64,000 bases of DNA, from NCBI RefSeq assembly GCF_003992595.1, contig NZ_RZNA01000025.1, positions 1-64,000 of the forward strand, in the 5' to 3' direction. How positions within the stretch are numbered: position 1 is the first letter of the stretch; each line of letters opens with the position of its first letter. Below are positions 35,499-45,109 of the stretch, piece after piece. The position numbers and the translations under genes are program-made. The stretch comes from Flagellimonas oceanensis. Its GTDB lineage: Bacteria > Bacteroidota > Bacteroidia > Flavobacteriales > Flavobacteriaceae. The notes under the pieces were generated by a model. The model did no database searches and had not been told where the DNA came from. It saw only the letters and a program-made list of their open reading frames with translations.

Positions 35499-36209
35499 AT
35501 GCAATATGTCTGGTTCATATGGTCTCTTATAATTCTTGCTCTTTGGGCAATAATCTATTTGTCAAAAAAGGGGTATAGAAAAGAAATGCTCAAAATGAGC
35601 CTTATTACGATGCCCTTTGGTTTAACAGAACCATTATTTGTACCAGAATATTGGATGCCACCTTCCTTATTCCATTTAGCGGAAAGAACAGGTTTTGATA
35701 TTGAGAGCCTTATCTTCTCTTTTGCCATTGGCGGAATAGGGACGGTATTGTATAATCTGATATTCAAAAAAGGCTATATAGATATGCCTCATACCGAACG
35801 GAGCCACCAAAGACATAAGCTACATATTTATATACTTTTTGTTCCAGCCATTGTATTCGTCATATTTAGTCTTTTCACCACGCTTAACCACATCTATTGT
35901 GGCATCATTGCAATGTTTTTTGGTGGTTTGGCAACATTGTACTGTCGCCCAGATTTAAAAGGAAAGATATGGGTTGGAGGAATCTTGTTTACCATACTGT
36001 ACTTCATTTATTTCGGAAGCATCCTTCCGTTTTATCCGCAATATGTGGAGCTGTACTGGAATCTGGACAACCTGACCCATATTCTTGTTTTGGGAATCCC
36101 AATTGAAGAGTTACTGTTCGCTTTCACCTTTGGTATGTATTGGTCTGGATTATATGAACACTTGTATTGGAGAAAACTTATAAAATCGAAAGAAATGTCA
36201 ACCAACTAA
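35499..36209 (+). CDS. lycopene-cyclase-domain membrane protein
   Basis: 236 residues, about seven transmembrane helices. The pattern LPFYPQYVELYWNLDNL and especially IPIEELLFAFTFGMYWSGLYEH matches the heterodimeric-type lycopene cyclase domain (CrtYcd/CarR). In that family PxEE is essential for cyclisation of lycopene. No other carotenoid gene is nearby, so either it modifies carotenoids made elsewhere or it is a non-cyclase relative; many Bacteroidota islands have such genes. Confidence 0.7.
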   Translation: MQYVWFIWSLIILALWAIIYLSKKGYRKEMLKMSLITMPFGLTEPLFVPEYWMPPSLFHLAERTGFDIESLIFSFAIGGIGTVLYNLIFKKGYIDMPHTERSHQRHKLHIYILFVPAIVFVIFSLFTTLNHIYCGIIAMFFGGLATLYCRPDLKGKIWVGGILFTILYFIYFGSILPFYPQYVELYWNLDNLTHILVLGIPIEELLFAFTFGMYWSGLYEHLYWRKLIKSKEMSTN

Positions 36210-36221
36210 AACATTCAAATT

Positions 36222-36683
36222 ATGAAAATATTATTGGCCATAGATGGTTCAGATTTCAGTAAAGTAGCCATTCACGAACTTATAAAAATGACCCTATCCT
36301 CAAATAGTGAAATTCATATTATAAATGTTTATGAAGTTCCGAAAACAACCGGCCTGGGATTGCATACTATGGGCGGCAGGATAGGAAATTACATAGAAGA
36401 AATTAGAAGTAACGCTCAAAAATTGGGAAACAAAATCGTTTCAGAAGCTTTCGATAAAATCAAGGCCGAAAACAAGGCACTTTCCATAACCACAAGTGTT
36501 GTTAGTGGCCTGCCCAAAAGTACTATTTATGAAAAAGCAGAAGATTGGGGTGCAGATTTAATCGTAGTAGGCTCTCAGGGTCACGGTGCACTTTCACGCT
36601 TAGTATTGGGCTCTGTATCCCAATATTTGACCACAAATGCCAAATGTTCAGTACTCATTGCAAGAGATAGAAATAAAAAATGA
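36222..36683 (+). CDS. universal stress protein, single domain
   Basis: 153 residues with the UspA fold and the ATP-binding motif GSQGHGALSRLVLGSVSQ near the C-terminus. It is the first gene of the stress/energy block, and its stop overlaps the NDH-2 start by 4 bp. Confidence 0.9.
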   Translation: MKILLAIDGSDFSKVAIHELIKMTLSSNSEIHIINVYEVPKTTGLGLHTMGGRIGNYIEEIRSNAQKLGNKIVSEAFDKIKAENKALSITTSVVSGLPKSTIYEKAEDWGADLIVVGSQGHGALSRLVLGSVSQYLTTNAKCSVLIARDRNKK

Positions 36684-38035
36684 AAGAAAAGCAAACACAT
36701 AGCATTCCGTTGGAATCCACCTGTAAGATAACAGATGAAATCTGTCTTCCAGATACTAAATTACCTCGTGTGGTTATCGTTGGTGGAGGATTTGCAGGTT
36801 TGGCATTGGTTGAAAAACTGAAACACAAAGAAGTTCAAGTGGTTTTACTCGATAAAAATAACTTCCATCAATTTCAACCTTTATTATATCAAGTGGCAAC
36901 GAGTGCGTTGGAACCTGATAGCATAGTATTTCCATTTAGAAAACAATTCAATGGTTACAAAAATGTAGTATTTCGTTTGGTCGAAGTAGAAGAAATTCAG
37001 CCCTCATTAAACACATTAATAACTTCTAAAGGAAAAGTTCACTATGACTATCTGGTAATTGCTTCAGGTACAACCACCAATTTTTTTGGGATGGATAAAG
37101 TAGCAGAAAACAGCTTGGGAATGAAGGATATCCGAGATTCCCTGAACATTCGCCATATGATGTTGCAAAATTTAGAACAGGCTGCCATTACCTGTGATGA
37201 TGATGAACGGGATGCCCTAACAAATTTTGTAATTGTAGGTGGTGGTCCTGCCGGTGTAGAGATGGCAGGAGCATTGGCTGAATTCTGTAAATACATTCTA
37301 CCCAAAGATTATCCAGAGTATCCTGCTTCCATTATGAACATTTATTTAATAGAAGCCATTGATGAGTTGTTAAGTACAATGTCTGATAAAGCATCTTCGA
37401 AAACCCTCAAATATTTAGAGGATTTAAATGTAAAGGTATTATTAAATGAAGCTGTAAGCAATTATGATGGAAAGGAAGTCACTACCAAAAGTGATAAGAC
37501 CATATTGGCTAAAAACCTTATCTGGACGGCTGGCGTAAAAGGACAATTCCCAAATGGTATTGATGGAAAACACGTAGTCAGAGGCAACCGTATTAAAACC
37601 AATGCCAATTTAAAAGTAGAAGGCTACGAAAATATTTTTGCCATAGGTGATATCGCAGCACTCATTTCCAAAGAAACCCCAAAAGGACATCCACAAGTAG
37701 CACAGACCGCTATTCAACAAGGTAAATACCTGGGCGATTCGATATTAAATATCATAAATAACAAATCCATAAAACCTTTCAAATATAAAGATAAAGGTTC
37801 CTTAGCAACCGTAGGTAAACGCAAGGCAGTTGCCGATTTGGGCAAATTTAAATTTGCAGGCTATTTCGCCTGGTTGCTGTGGTCCGTTGTTCACTTGATG
37901 TCCATAAGTGGATTTAGAAATAGATTGATGGTTGGTTTTAATTGGGCGGTAAGTTATTTCACTTATGAAAAGAGCAACCGCCTGATTATTAGAAACTTTA
38001 AACCGAAATCTTCGATTAAAAACAGGGAAAAATAA
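36680..38035 (+). CDS. ndh: type II NADH dehydrogenase (NDH-2)
   Basis: 451 residues. FAD motif VVIVGGGFAG (31-40), NAD motif VIVGGGPAGVEMAGAL, and a second FAD motif ENIFAIGDIA are in order, followed by a C-terminal amphipathic region with membrane-facing aromatic residues (YFAWLLWSVVHL). NDH-2 oxidises NADH and reduces quinone without pumping protons. In this operon it would allow fast NADH turnover when complex I is inhibited, for example by metals. Overlap with the uspA gene suggests tight coupling. Confidence 0.88.
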   Translation: MKEKQTHSIPLESTCKITDEICLPDTKLPRVVIVGGGFAGLALVEKLKHKEVQVVLLDKNNFHQFQPLLYQVATSALEPDSIVFPFRKQFNGYKNVVFRLVEVEEIQPSLNTLITSKGKVHYDYLVIASGTTTNFFGMDKVAENSLGMKDIRDSLNIRHMMLQNLEQAAITCDDDERDALTNFVIVGGGPAGVEMAGALAEFCKYILPKDYPEYPASIMNIYLIEAIDELLSTMSDKASSKTLKYLEDLNVKVLLNEAVSNYDGKEVTTKSDKTILAKNLIWTAGVKGQFPNGIDGKHVVRGNRIKTNANLKVEGYENIFAIGDIAALISKETPKGHPQVAQTAIQQGKYLGDSILNIINNKSIKPFKYKDKGSLATVGKRKAVADLGKFKFAGYFAWLLWSVVHLMSISGFRNRLMVGFNWAVSYFTYEKSNRLIIRNFKPKSSIKNREK

Positions 38036-38042
38036 TTTTGAA

Positions 38043-39398
38043 ATGAAAAACACCACAGATAAAAATAATAAGCTTTCCTTATTAGGTTCCATATCTCTTG
38101 GTACAGGCGTAATGATTGGTGCTGGCATATTTGTCCTTATGGGGCAAATAGCAGAGTTGGTGGGTGATCTATTTCCCATTGCATTTATTGCAGGTGCTGT
38201 TGTGGTGGGTTTTAGCTCATATTCCTATGTCAAGTTTTCAAATGCTTTTCCATCGTCTGGAGGTGTGGTTAAATTCCTTAACAAATCCTATGGACCTGGA
38301 ACAACAACAGGGTTTTATTCTTTGCTGATGTACGTATCAATGGTAGTTTCCGAAAGTCTGGTGGCGGGCACTTTTGGAGCATATACGTTGAGACTATTTC
38401 CCGAGTCCTATGCAGGTTATGCCTCTACCCTGGGTGTTGGGCTAATTGTTGTTGCTTATATAGTGAACATCCTGGGCAATAAGGTTATTGGTGCCACCGC
38501 GACATTTACCGCTATTATAAAGGTAGTGGGAATAGCAATTTTAGCTATTGCCGGCCTTGCAATTTCAGGTTTTGCCGATATTACGGGAAACTATATTCCC
38601 AAAAATACTGAGACATTACCACAAGGCTTCGGATTTGTGGCCGCTTTGGCGTTATCTATCCTTGCTTATAAAGGCTTTACCACTATCACGAACCAAGGGG
38701 ACGATATTAAAAACCCGCATAAAAATCTTGGTAGGTCTATCGTGTTTTCCATACTTATCTGCACACTGATATATGTAGCCTTGGCATTAGCTGTTGCGGG
38801 AGGTTTAAGCATTCCTGAAATAATCGAAGCTAAAGATTATGCCCTTGCAGCCGCCGCAAAACCTGTTTTTGGGGAATGGGGTTCCTGGATTACCATTGGC
38901 ATTGCCATTATTGCCACGGTTTCTGGGGTCATTGCCAGTATCTTTTCCTCTTCACGCTTGTTGGCAATGCTCAGCAATATGAAACAGGTGCCTTCTTTAA
39001 CCAAACTTGGTAGCTTAAAAAATCCAGCACTCATATTTACCGTTTCCCTTGCCATTTTATTGACAATCCTGTTTGATTTAACAAGAATTGCATCCATTGG
39101 GGCTATATTTTACCTCGTTATGGATATCGCAATTCATTGGGGGCTTTTCCGCAATCTTAGAAAAGAAGTGGATTTTAAACCAATTATCCCCGTGATTGCC
39201 ATTATACTGGATGTTGCAGTACTCTCGGCCTTTATTTATATAAAATATCTGAACGATCCTTTGGTTCTTATTGTCGCGGCAATTGGGATTGTTCTAATAC
39301 TTGTGGCGGAACGCCTTTTTATGATTTCACATACAGACGATGAAGGTAATATGCCGATGGGAATGAAGAATACAAGTGACAAAAACAATAAAACATAA
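38043..39398 (+). CDS. APC-family amino acid permease
   Basis: 451 residues, about 12 transmembrane helices, opening with the APC signature GTGVMIGAGIFVLMG. The substrate is not evident. The gene lies 7 bp after ndh in the plus-strand series. Confidence 0.85.
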   Translation: MKNTTDKNNKLSLLGSISLGTGVMIGAGIFVLMGQIAELVGDLFPIAFIAGAVVVGFSSYSYVKFSNAFPSSGGVVKFLNKSYGPGTTTGFYSLLMYVSMVVSESLVAGTFGAYTLRLFPESYAGYASTLGVGLIVVAYIVNILGNKVIGATATFTAIIKVVGIAILAIAGLAISGFADITGNYIPKNTETLPQGFGFVAALALSILAYKGFTTITNQGDDIKNPHKNLGRSIVFSILICTLIYVALALAVAGGLSIPEIIEAKDYALAAAAKPVFGEWGSWITIGIAIIATVSGVIASIFSSSRLLAMLSNMKQVPSLTKLGSLKNPALIFTVSLAILLTILFDLTRIASIGAIFYLVMDIAIHWGLFRNLRKEVDFKPIIPVIAIILDVAVLSAFIYIKYLNDPLVLIVAAIGIVLILVAERLFMISHTDDEGNMPMGMKNTSDKNNKT

Positions 39399-39417
39399 TT
39401 AATTAAAAACAATTTAT

Positions 39418-40431
39418 ATGAAAAATGTAGCAGTTATAGGTTACGGAGTCATTGGAAAAAGAGTGGCCGATGCCATCAACTTACAAGACGATATGAAGCT
39501 TTCAGGTGTTTGCGATATCATCAGCGATTGGCGTATTCAAAATGCAGTAAGAAAGAATTACAACATATACGCAGCAACTCAAGATGCAGCTGATAATATG
39601 AAATCTGAAGGGATTTCTGTTAAAGGCAATATGCAGGAACTTTTAAAGAAATCAGACCTTGTTGTGGACTGTACGCCTAAAAAGATTGCTGCTCAAAATG
39701 TAGCGATTTATAAAGAACAGAATATAAAGTTTATTTTGCACGGTGGCGAAAAACACGAAACCACAGGGCATTCCTTTAGTGCAGAAAATAATTACAAATC
39801 CGCTCTAAACTTGAATGCGACAAGAGTAGTTTCGTGTAATACTACGTCTATTTTAAGAACCTTGACCGCTTTAAAAAGAGCCGATTTATTGGATTATGCC
39901 AGAGGTACACTTTTAAGAAGAGCTACAGACCCTTGGGAAAGTCATTTAGGTGGTATTATGAATACGATGGTTCCCGAAAAAGATATCCCAAGCCATCAAG
40001 GTCCAGATGCTAAAAGTGTTGACCCAGAATTGGATGTCATCACCGCAGCGGTAAAAGTACCCGAAACATTGAGCCATATGCACTACTGGAATGTGAAATT
40101 GAAAAAGCAGGCGACAAAGGAAGAAGTGCTAAATGCTTTCAAAACTTCAAGTCGTATTAAACTAATTCGGTATGACCAAGGCTTGGTTTCTAACAACACC
40201 ATTAAGGAAATGTTTCTGGATATGGGAAGACCTTGGGGCGATATGTATGAAGTTGCTCTTTGGGAAGATATGCTGAAAGTAGATGGCGACGAACTTTTCT
40301 ATGCTTATATAGTCGATAATCAAGCTATTGTAATCCCGGAAACAATTGATGCTATTAGGGCATTAACTGGAATTGAAACAGATGGTACAAAATCCATAGC
40401 CAAAACAAATGAAAGTTTAGGAATCCATTAA
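39418..40431 (+). CDS. archaeal-type (type II) glyceraldehyde-3-phosphate dehydrogenase
   Basis: 337 residues. The N-terminal dinucleotide motif [13 protein letters not shown] (8-20), the active-site region VVSCNTTS with C140, and [13 protein letters not shown] identify the type II GAPDH of archaea rather than bacterial GapA. The enzyme oxidises glyceraldehyde-3-phosphate to 1,3-bisphosphoglycerate with NAD(P). It is followed by archaeal-type aldolase and, two genes on, phosphofructokinase. Rare outside archaea, it likely entered by lateral transfer as part of this cluster; the source cannot be determined here. Confidence 0.9.
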   Translation: MKNVAVIGYGVIGKRVADAINLQDDMKLSGVCDIISDWRIQNAVRKNYNIYAATQDAADNMKSEGISVKGNMQELLKKSDLVVDCTPKKIAAQNVAIYKEQNIKFILHGGEKHETTGHSFSAENNYKSALNLNATRVVSCNTTSILRTLTALKRADLLDYARGTLLRRATDPWESHLGGIMNTMVPEKDIPSHQGPDAKSVDPELDVITAAVKVPETLSHMHYWNVKLKKQATKEEVLNAFKTSSRIKLIRYDQGLVSNNTIKEMFLDMGRPWGDMYEVALWEDMLKVDGDELFYAYIVDNQAIVIPETIDAIRALTGIETDGTKSIAKTNESLGIH

Positions 40432-40442
40432 ATACTATCAAG

Positions 40443-41504
40443 ATGAAAACAGACAAGAATATAGTAGAACTTTTAGGAGAAAAAGCAGACTTCTATTTAG
40501 AACACGTTTGTGAAAAAATAACAAAAGATGAGTTACAAACACCAAGCACAAATAGTATAGACAAGGTGTTTGGCAATAGCAACAGAAATTCACAGGTACT
40601 TCGTAGCCTTTCCCAATTATACAATCACGGAAATCTGGCAGGAACTGGTTATTTAAGTATCCTTCCTGTTGACCAAGGTATTGAGCATAGCGCGGCCTTT
40701 TCATTCTATAAAAACCCAGATTATTTCGACCCAGAGAACATTATAAAACTCGCCCTTGAGGCCGGTTGTAATGGGGTGGCTTCCACGTTTGGGGTTTTGG
40801 GTTTGAATGCCCGAAAATATGCCCATAAAATCCCTTTTATCGTTAAGATTAACCACAATGAACTGCTTACCTACCCGAACAAATATGACCAAACACTCTT
40901 TGGTAAGGTAAAAACCGCTTGGGATATGGGAGCAATTGCCGTAGGAGCTACGATTTATTTTGGTTCAGCGGAAAGTAACAGACAACTCAAAGAAATAGCA
41001 GAGGCTTTTGAAGAAGCTCATAATCTTGGTATGGCTACCATTTTATGGTGCTATACACGAAATGAAGCTTTTAAAACCGATAAAGAAGATTATCACGCAT
41101 CGGCCGATGTAACCGGACAAGCCAATCATATTGGAGTAACGATACAGGCAGACATCATCAAACAAAAATTACCTACCAATAATTTTGGTTTCAAAGAGAT
41201 AGGATTTGGAAAATATGATGATGAAATGTATAAAACCCTTACCACAGACCACCCTATTGACCTTTGCAGGTTGCAAGTAGCCAATTGCTATATGGGTAAA
41301 ATAGGGCTGATTAATTCAGGTGGTGGTTCCAAAGGCAAATCAGATTTGTCCGAAGCTGTAACAACTGCCGTTATCAATAAAAGGGCTGGTGGTTCTGGGC
41401 TGATAATGGGAAGAAAAGCATTTCAAAAACCCTTTAGCGAAGGCGTAAGAGTATTACAATCCGTTCAGGAAGTGTATCTGGATAATAAAATTAATATAGC
41501 ATAA
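40443..41504 (+). CDS. archaeal-type class I fructose-bisphosphate aldolase
   Basis: 353 residues. [10 protein letters not shown] (74-83) and the barrel strands FIVKINHN and [12 protein letters not shown] are typical of the DhnA/archaeal class I aldolase family, which uses a Schiff-base lysine and needs no zinc. A metal-independent aldolase would be an advantage under metal stress, when zinc-dependent class II enzymes may be mismetallated; that benefit is inferred. It lies 11 bp after the GAPDH gene. Confidence 0.88.
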   Translation: MKTDKNIVELLGEKADFYLEHVCEKITKDELQTPSTNSIDKVFGNSNRNSQVLRSLSQLYNHGNLAGTGYLSILPVDQGIEHSAAFSFYKNPDYFDPENIIKLALEAGCNGVASTFGVLGLNARKYAHKIPFIVKINHNELLTYPNKYDQTLFGKVKTAWDMGAIAVGATIYFGSAESNRQLKEIAEAFEEAHNLGMATILWCYTRNEAFKTDKEDYHASADVTGQANHIGVTIQADIIKQKLPTNNFGFKEIGFGKYDDEMYKTLTTDHPIDLCRLQVANCYMGKIGLINSGGGSKGKSDLSEAVTTAVINKRAGGSGLIMGRKAFQKPFSEGVRVLQSVQEVYLDNKINIA

Positions 41505-41512
41505 TCAACAGA

Positions 41513-42853
41513 ATGTTTGACACAGAGATAAAATCATTAAAATCACTTAACCACTACCTCCTTAAACTGGTAGAAAGCCGTCTATGGCTTAAAGTAATCA
41601 TTGCCTTGTTTTTAGGTGTTGGATTTGGTCTGCTATTGAGCCCACAAAATGGATGGATTTCTAAAGAAACAGCAGATATCGCGGGGAATTGGCTGGCATT
41701 GCCTGGTGTCCTGTTTCTGAAACTGGTTCAAATGATTATGATTCCGTTGATTGTGGCTTCCATCATTACTGGAATAGCAAGTAATGATAAGGACAATCTA
41801 AAAAAATTAGGTGGTGGGGTTTTGTTATATTTTCTAGGTACTACGATAGTTTCGGTAAGTTTGGGTGTCATACTATCTCAACTTTTTAGACCTGGTCGCT
41901 TTTTACATCAACAGGCTCTAGCTGAACATAATGAAATTACAGCTGTTCCAACGGAAAATCCAGAGCTTTCCTTCGGAATTGAAACGATTCCTGATGCCAT
42001 CTCAAACTTACTTCCCGAAAACCCGTTGGCATCTATGGTAAGTGGTGAAATGTTAAGCATTGTAATTTTCACAATCATTATTGGTGTAGCTGTGCTATCA
42101 CTTGAAAATGCCTTACTGCGCCCAGTGAAGCTGCTTCTAAGTGCCATTCAGGAAGTCTGTATGACAGTAGTAAAATGGTCAATGCTTCTAGTGCCTATTG
42201 CTGTTTTCGGACTTATGGCGCAGCTCACCTCTAGCGTTGGTTTGAGTTCTCTATCTGGCCTCACCTACTATGTGGGTGTCGTCTTGCTCGGTCTGTTACT
42301 CTTAGTGATTTTCTATTTAGGGCTAATTGTGCTTCTTGGAAAATCAAACCCTATGCATTTCCTGAAAAAAATAAGGGATGTTCAGCTATTGGCTTTTTCA
42401 ACCACAAGCTCTGCCGCTGTGATGCCACTTTCTCTTCAAACAGCCGAAGAAAAACTAAAGGTGGACAAGACCATTAGCAATTTTATCATTCCCATTGGCG
42501 CAACCGTCAATATGGATGGTACTGCACTCTATCAAACGATAACAACCCTTTTTATAGCCCAAGCCTATGGACTGGAAATGAGTTTGCTCAATATTATTGT
42601 GGTCATTGTAACTATCGTTGCTGCTTCAATCGGCACACCTGCCATTCCCGGAGGTGGTGTGGTGATACTCGCTTCTGTTTTGGGAAGTGTCGGTATTCCA
42701 GCCGAAGGCATCATCATTATCATTGGTGTAGAAAGATTGTTGGGAATGTTCAGGACTGCTGTAAACGTAACGGGTGACCTTACAGCTTGTATGGTTTTTA
42801 ATAGGTTGTATGGTATAAAAAATACTGAAATTCTTAAAAAAGAAGCTTTATAA
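41513..42853 (+). CDS. dicarboxylate/amino acid:cation symporter (DAACS family)
   Basis: 446 residues, eight helices and two hairpins. STTSSAAVMPLSL (first hairpin) and the helix-7 motif NMDGTALYQ are the substrate- and sodium-binding elements of GltP/DctA proteins. The substrate may be glutamate/aspartate or C4-dicarboxylates. The gene is between aldolase and phosphofructokinase with gaps under 10 bp. Confidence 0.88.
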   Translation: MFDTEIKSLKSLNHYLLKLVESRLWLKVIIALFLGVGFGLLLSPQNGWISKETADIAGNWLALPGVLFLKLVQMIMIPLIVASIITGIASNDKDNLKKLGGGVLLYFLGTTIVSVSLGVILSQLFRPGRFLHQQALAEHNEITAVPTENPELSFGIETIPDAISNLLPENPLASMVSGEMLSIVIFTIIIGVAVLSLENALLRPVKLLLSAIQEVCMTVVKWSMLLVPIAVFGLMAQLTSSVGLSSLSGLTYYVGVVLLGLLLLVIFYLGLIVLLGKSNPMHFLKKIRDVQLLAFSTTSSAAVMPLSLQTAEEKLKVDKTISNFIIPIGATVNMDGTALYQTITTLFIAQAYGLEMSLLNIIVVIVTIVAASIGTPAIPGGGVVILASVLGSVGIPAEGIIIIIGVERLLGMFRTAVNVTGDLTACMVFNRLYGIKNTEILKKEAL

Positions 42854-42855
42854 CT

Positions 42856-43827
42856 ATGGATAGTACTATAAAACATATAGGTGTATTTACCTCTGGAGGT
42901 GATAGTCCAGGGATGAATGCAGCCTTGTACGCCATTACAAAAACGGCTGAAGTAAATGGTATAAACGTAAGCGGCTTTCGAAAAGGATATGAAGGATTGA
43001 TAGACGGTGACTTGGTTCAATTAAAATCACACGAATTACAAAAACTGACCCAAAAGGGTGGCACTATCCTTAAGACAGCCCGAAGCAAACGTTTTCTCGA
43101 ACTGGAAGGTCGAAAAAAAGCCTTGCAAACTCTAAATGTAAACAAAATAGACGCTTTAATTGCCATTGGTGGTGATGGTACATTTAAAGGATTACTTGCT
43201 TTTTCAGAGATATGCGATATCCCATTCATAGGGATTCCCGGAACTATTGATAACGATATTTCGGGTACGGATTACACCCTTGGTTTTGATTCCGCAGTTA
43301 ACACAGCCATTGAAAATATTGATAAAATAAGGGATACTGCCGAATCCCATAACCGTGTGTTCATTGTTGAAGTAATGGGAAGGGATTCGGGTTACATCGG
43401 TATTCATTCTGGATTGATGGTTGGTGCGGACGCCATATTAATTCCGGAGAGCGGTACGGACTTTATTAACCTTTTGGGTAAGGTGAAAAATTACGATAGC
43501 GAGGATGCTTTTCTAATCGTAGTTTCTGAAGGTGACGAAATTGGTGCCGAACTTGTTTCTTCAAAAATAAAGGAAGTCAACCCCAATGTCGATTTACGAA
43601 TTACAAAACTTGGGCACGTACAGCGTGGTGGAAATTCTTCTGCTTTGGATAGAATGTTGGGCATTAGACTTGGAGTGGCGGCTGTGAAAACACTTTTACA
43701 AGGTAAAAAAAATGTAATGGTAGGAGTCTTAAATAATCAATTGCATCTAACCCCTTTTGAAGTGGTGGTCAAGCAACATCAAGTAGATAATGAATTGTAT
43801 GAACTTTTAGAATTATTTGGAAAGTAA
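42856..43827 (+). CDS. pfkA: ATP-dependent 6-phosphofructokinase
   Basis: 323 residues, the length of bacterial PfkA. GGDSPGMNAAL (14-24), GGDGTFKG, the catalytic PGTIDNDI and GHVQRGG are present. GGDGT with a following Lys could alter donor preference, but the overall pattern favours ATP over pyrophosphate. It phosphorylates fructose-6-phosphate, feeding the aldolase and GAPDH encoded upstream. Confidence 0.9.
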   Translation: MDSTIKHIGVFTSGGDSPGMNAALYAITKTAEVNGINVSGFRKGYEGLIDGDLVQLKSHELQKLTQKGGTILKTARSKRFLELEGRKKALQTLNVNKIDALIAIGGDGTFKGLLAFSEICDIPFIGIPGTIDNDISGTDYTLGFDSAVNTAIENIDKIRDTAESHNRVFIVEVMGRDSGYIGIHSGLMVGADAILIPESGTDFINLLGKVKNYDSEDAFLIVVSEGDEIGAELVSSKIKEVNPNVDLRITKLGHVQRGGNSSALDRMLGIRLGVAAVKTLLQGKKNVMVGVLNNQLHLTPFEVVVKQHQVDNELYELLELFGK

Positions 43828-43830
43828 GAA

Positions 43831-45099
43831 ATGATAGAAGCCTTTAAAAATATCAACCCTTTCATCCTTGGATTGCTCATCAGTCTGGGCATTGGCCTTA
43901 TTCTTGGGCTGGAACGTGAATATGATAAATTGAAGGAAGAACAAGGCTTTGCAGGTATAAGAACCTTCCCAATTGTTGCCATTATTGGTTTTATATTGGG
44001 AAATCTTTCCCCAACCTATACACCTTGGTTGGTCATTATCATTGCGGCAGCATTTCTTTTGTTTCTGTCTTTGAGTCATCTTTCCATAGTACAAAAGCAT
44101 ATTATGACTGGTATTACCACCAATATGGCCTTGTTCGCTACGCTAATTTTGGGTGTTATGGTTGCCAATCATTTGCATAAGGAAGCAGTTGCGACCGCAG
44201 TAGTCGTGGTTACGCTGTTATCATTGAAAACGACCTTTAATACATTCATTAAGAATATTACTTCTGAAGAGCTCTTTGCTTTTATTAAGTTTTCAATTAT
44301 TGCGCTTCTTATTTTGCCTTTCTTACCAAATCAAGATTATGGTCCAGAGGGATTACTTAACCCTTTTGAGATTGGAGCGATAATAGTGATAGTGTCATTT
44401 CTGAATTTCATTGGTTACTTTCTTGTAAAATATGTAGGTTCTAAACGTGGTATTCTGCTCACTGCTATTTTAGGCGGATTGATTTCAAGTACCGCAGTAG
44501 CTTGGATATATGCTTCGCGAAGTAAGGAATCGCCAGAACTTTCAAAAGAATATGCTGCGGGTATCATTATAGCTTCCGCAATTATGTTTCCCAGACTTGC
44601 GATTCTGGCCTATATTTTCAATAGTGCCATACTTTTAAATTTAGTCATTCCATTTACTATTCTTACCCTTATCTGCTTGATAAGCGCACTCTTATTCATC
44701 AAAAAGAATACAGATGTCACAAAAACAGCTATCAATCTGGGTAATCCGCTCAATATTTGGAACGCCCTTGGGTTTGGTGGTATTTATGTGGTCATCCTGT
44801 TTGCAGTTTTTTATGGAAATCAATTTTTTGGCGAAAGCGGTTTATACTATTCAGCCCTAATTGCAGGATTGGCAGATACGGATGCAATAACTATTAGTAT
44901 GGCAAAATTTGGGTCATTGGAAGAAAAACTCACGCTGGCCACCAATGTCATTATAACAGCAACCATAAGCAATATGATTGTAAAACTTGGTATTACCTAT
45001 TTCAAAGGTTCTAAAAAGACCGGGAAACTCGTGATGCTAATTTTTGGAACTGTTGTCATCGTAGGGTTAGTATATATTTTAATACAGTTAGGAAATTAA
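43831..45099 (+). CDS. MgtC/SapB-DUF4010 membrane protein
   Basis: 422 residues with about 12 hydrophobic helices. The N-terminal third carries the MgtC/SapB signature (LGIGLILGLEREYDK, GIRTFPIVAIIG); the remainder is DUF4010 (LADTDAITISMAKFG). The function of this fusion is unknown; MgtC proteins affect ATP synthase and magnesium homeostasis. It starts 3 bp after pfkA. Confidence 0.88.
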   Translation: MIEAFKNINPFILGLLISLGIGLILGLEREYDKLKEEQGFAGIRTFPIVAIIGFILGNLSPTYTPWLVIIIAAAFLLFLSLSHLSIVQKHIMTGITTNMALFATLILGVMVANHLHKEAVATAVVVVTLLSLKTTFNTFIKNITSEELFAFIKFSIIALLILPFLPNQDYGPEGLLNPFEIGAIIVIVSFLNFIGYFLVKYVGSKRGILLTAILGGLISSTAVAWIYASRSKESPELSKEYAAGIIIASAIMFPRLAILAYIFNSAILLNLVIPFTILTLICLISALLFIKKNTDVTKTAINLGNPLNIWNALGFGGIYVVILFAVFYGNQFFGESGLYYSALIAGLADTDAITISMAKFGSLEEKLTLATNVIITATISNMIVKLGITYFKGSKKTGKLVMLIFGTVVIVGLVYILIQLGN

Positions 45100-45109
45100 A
45101 AAAAGTGAA

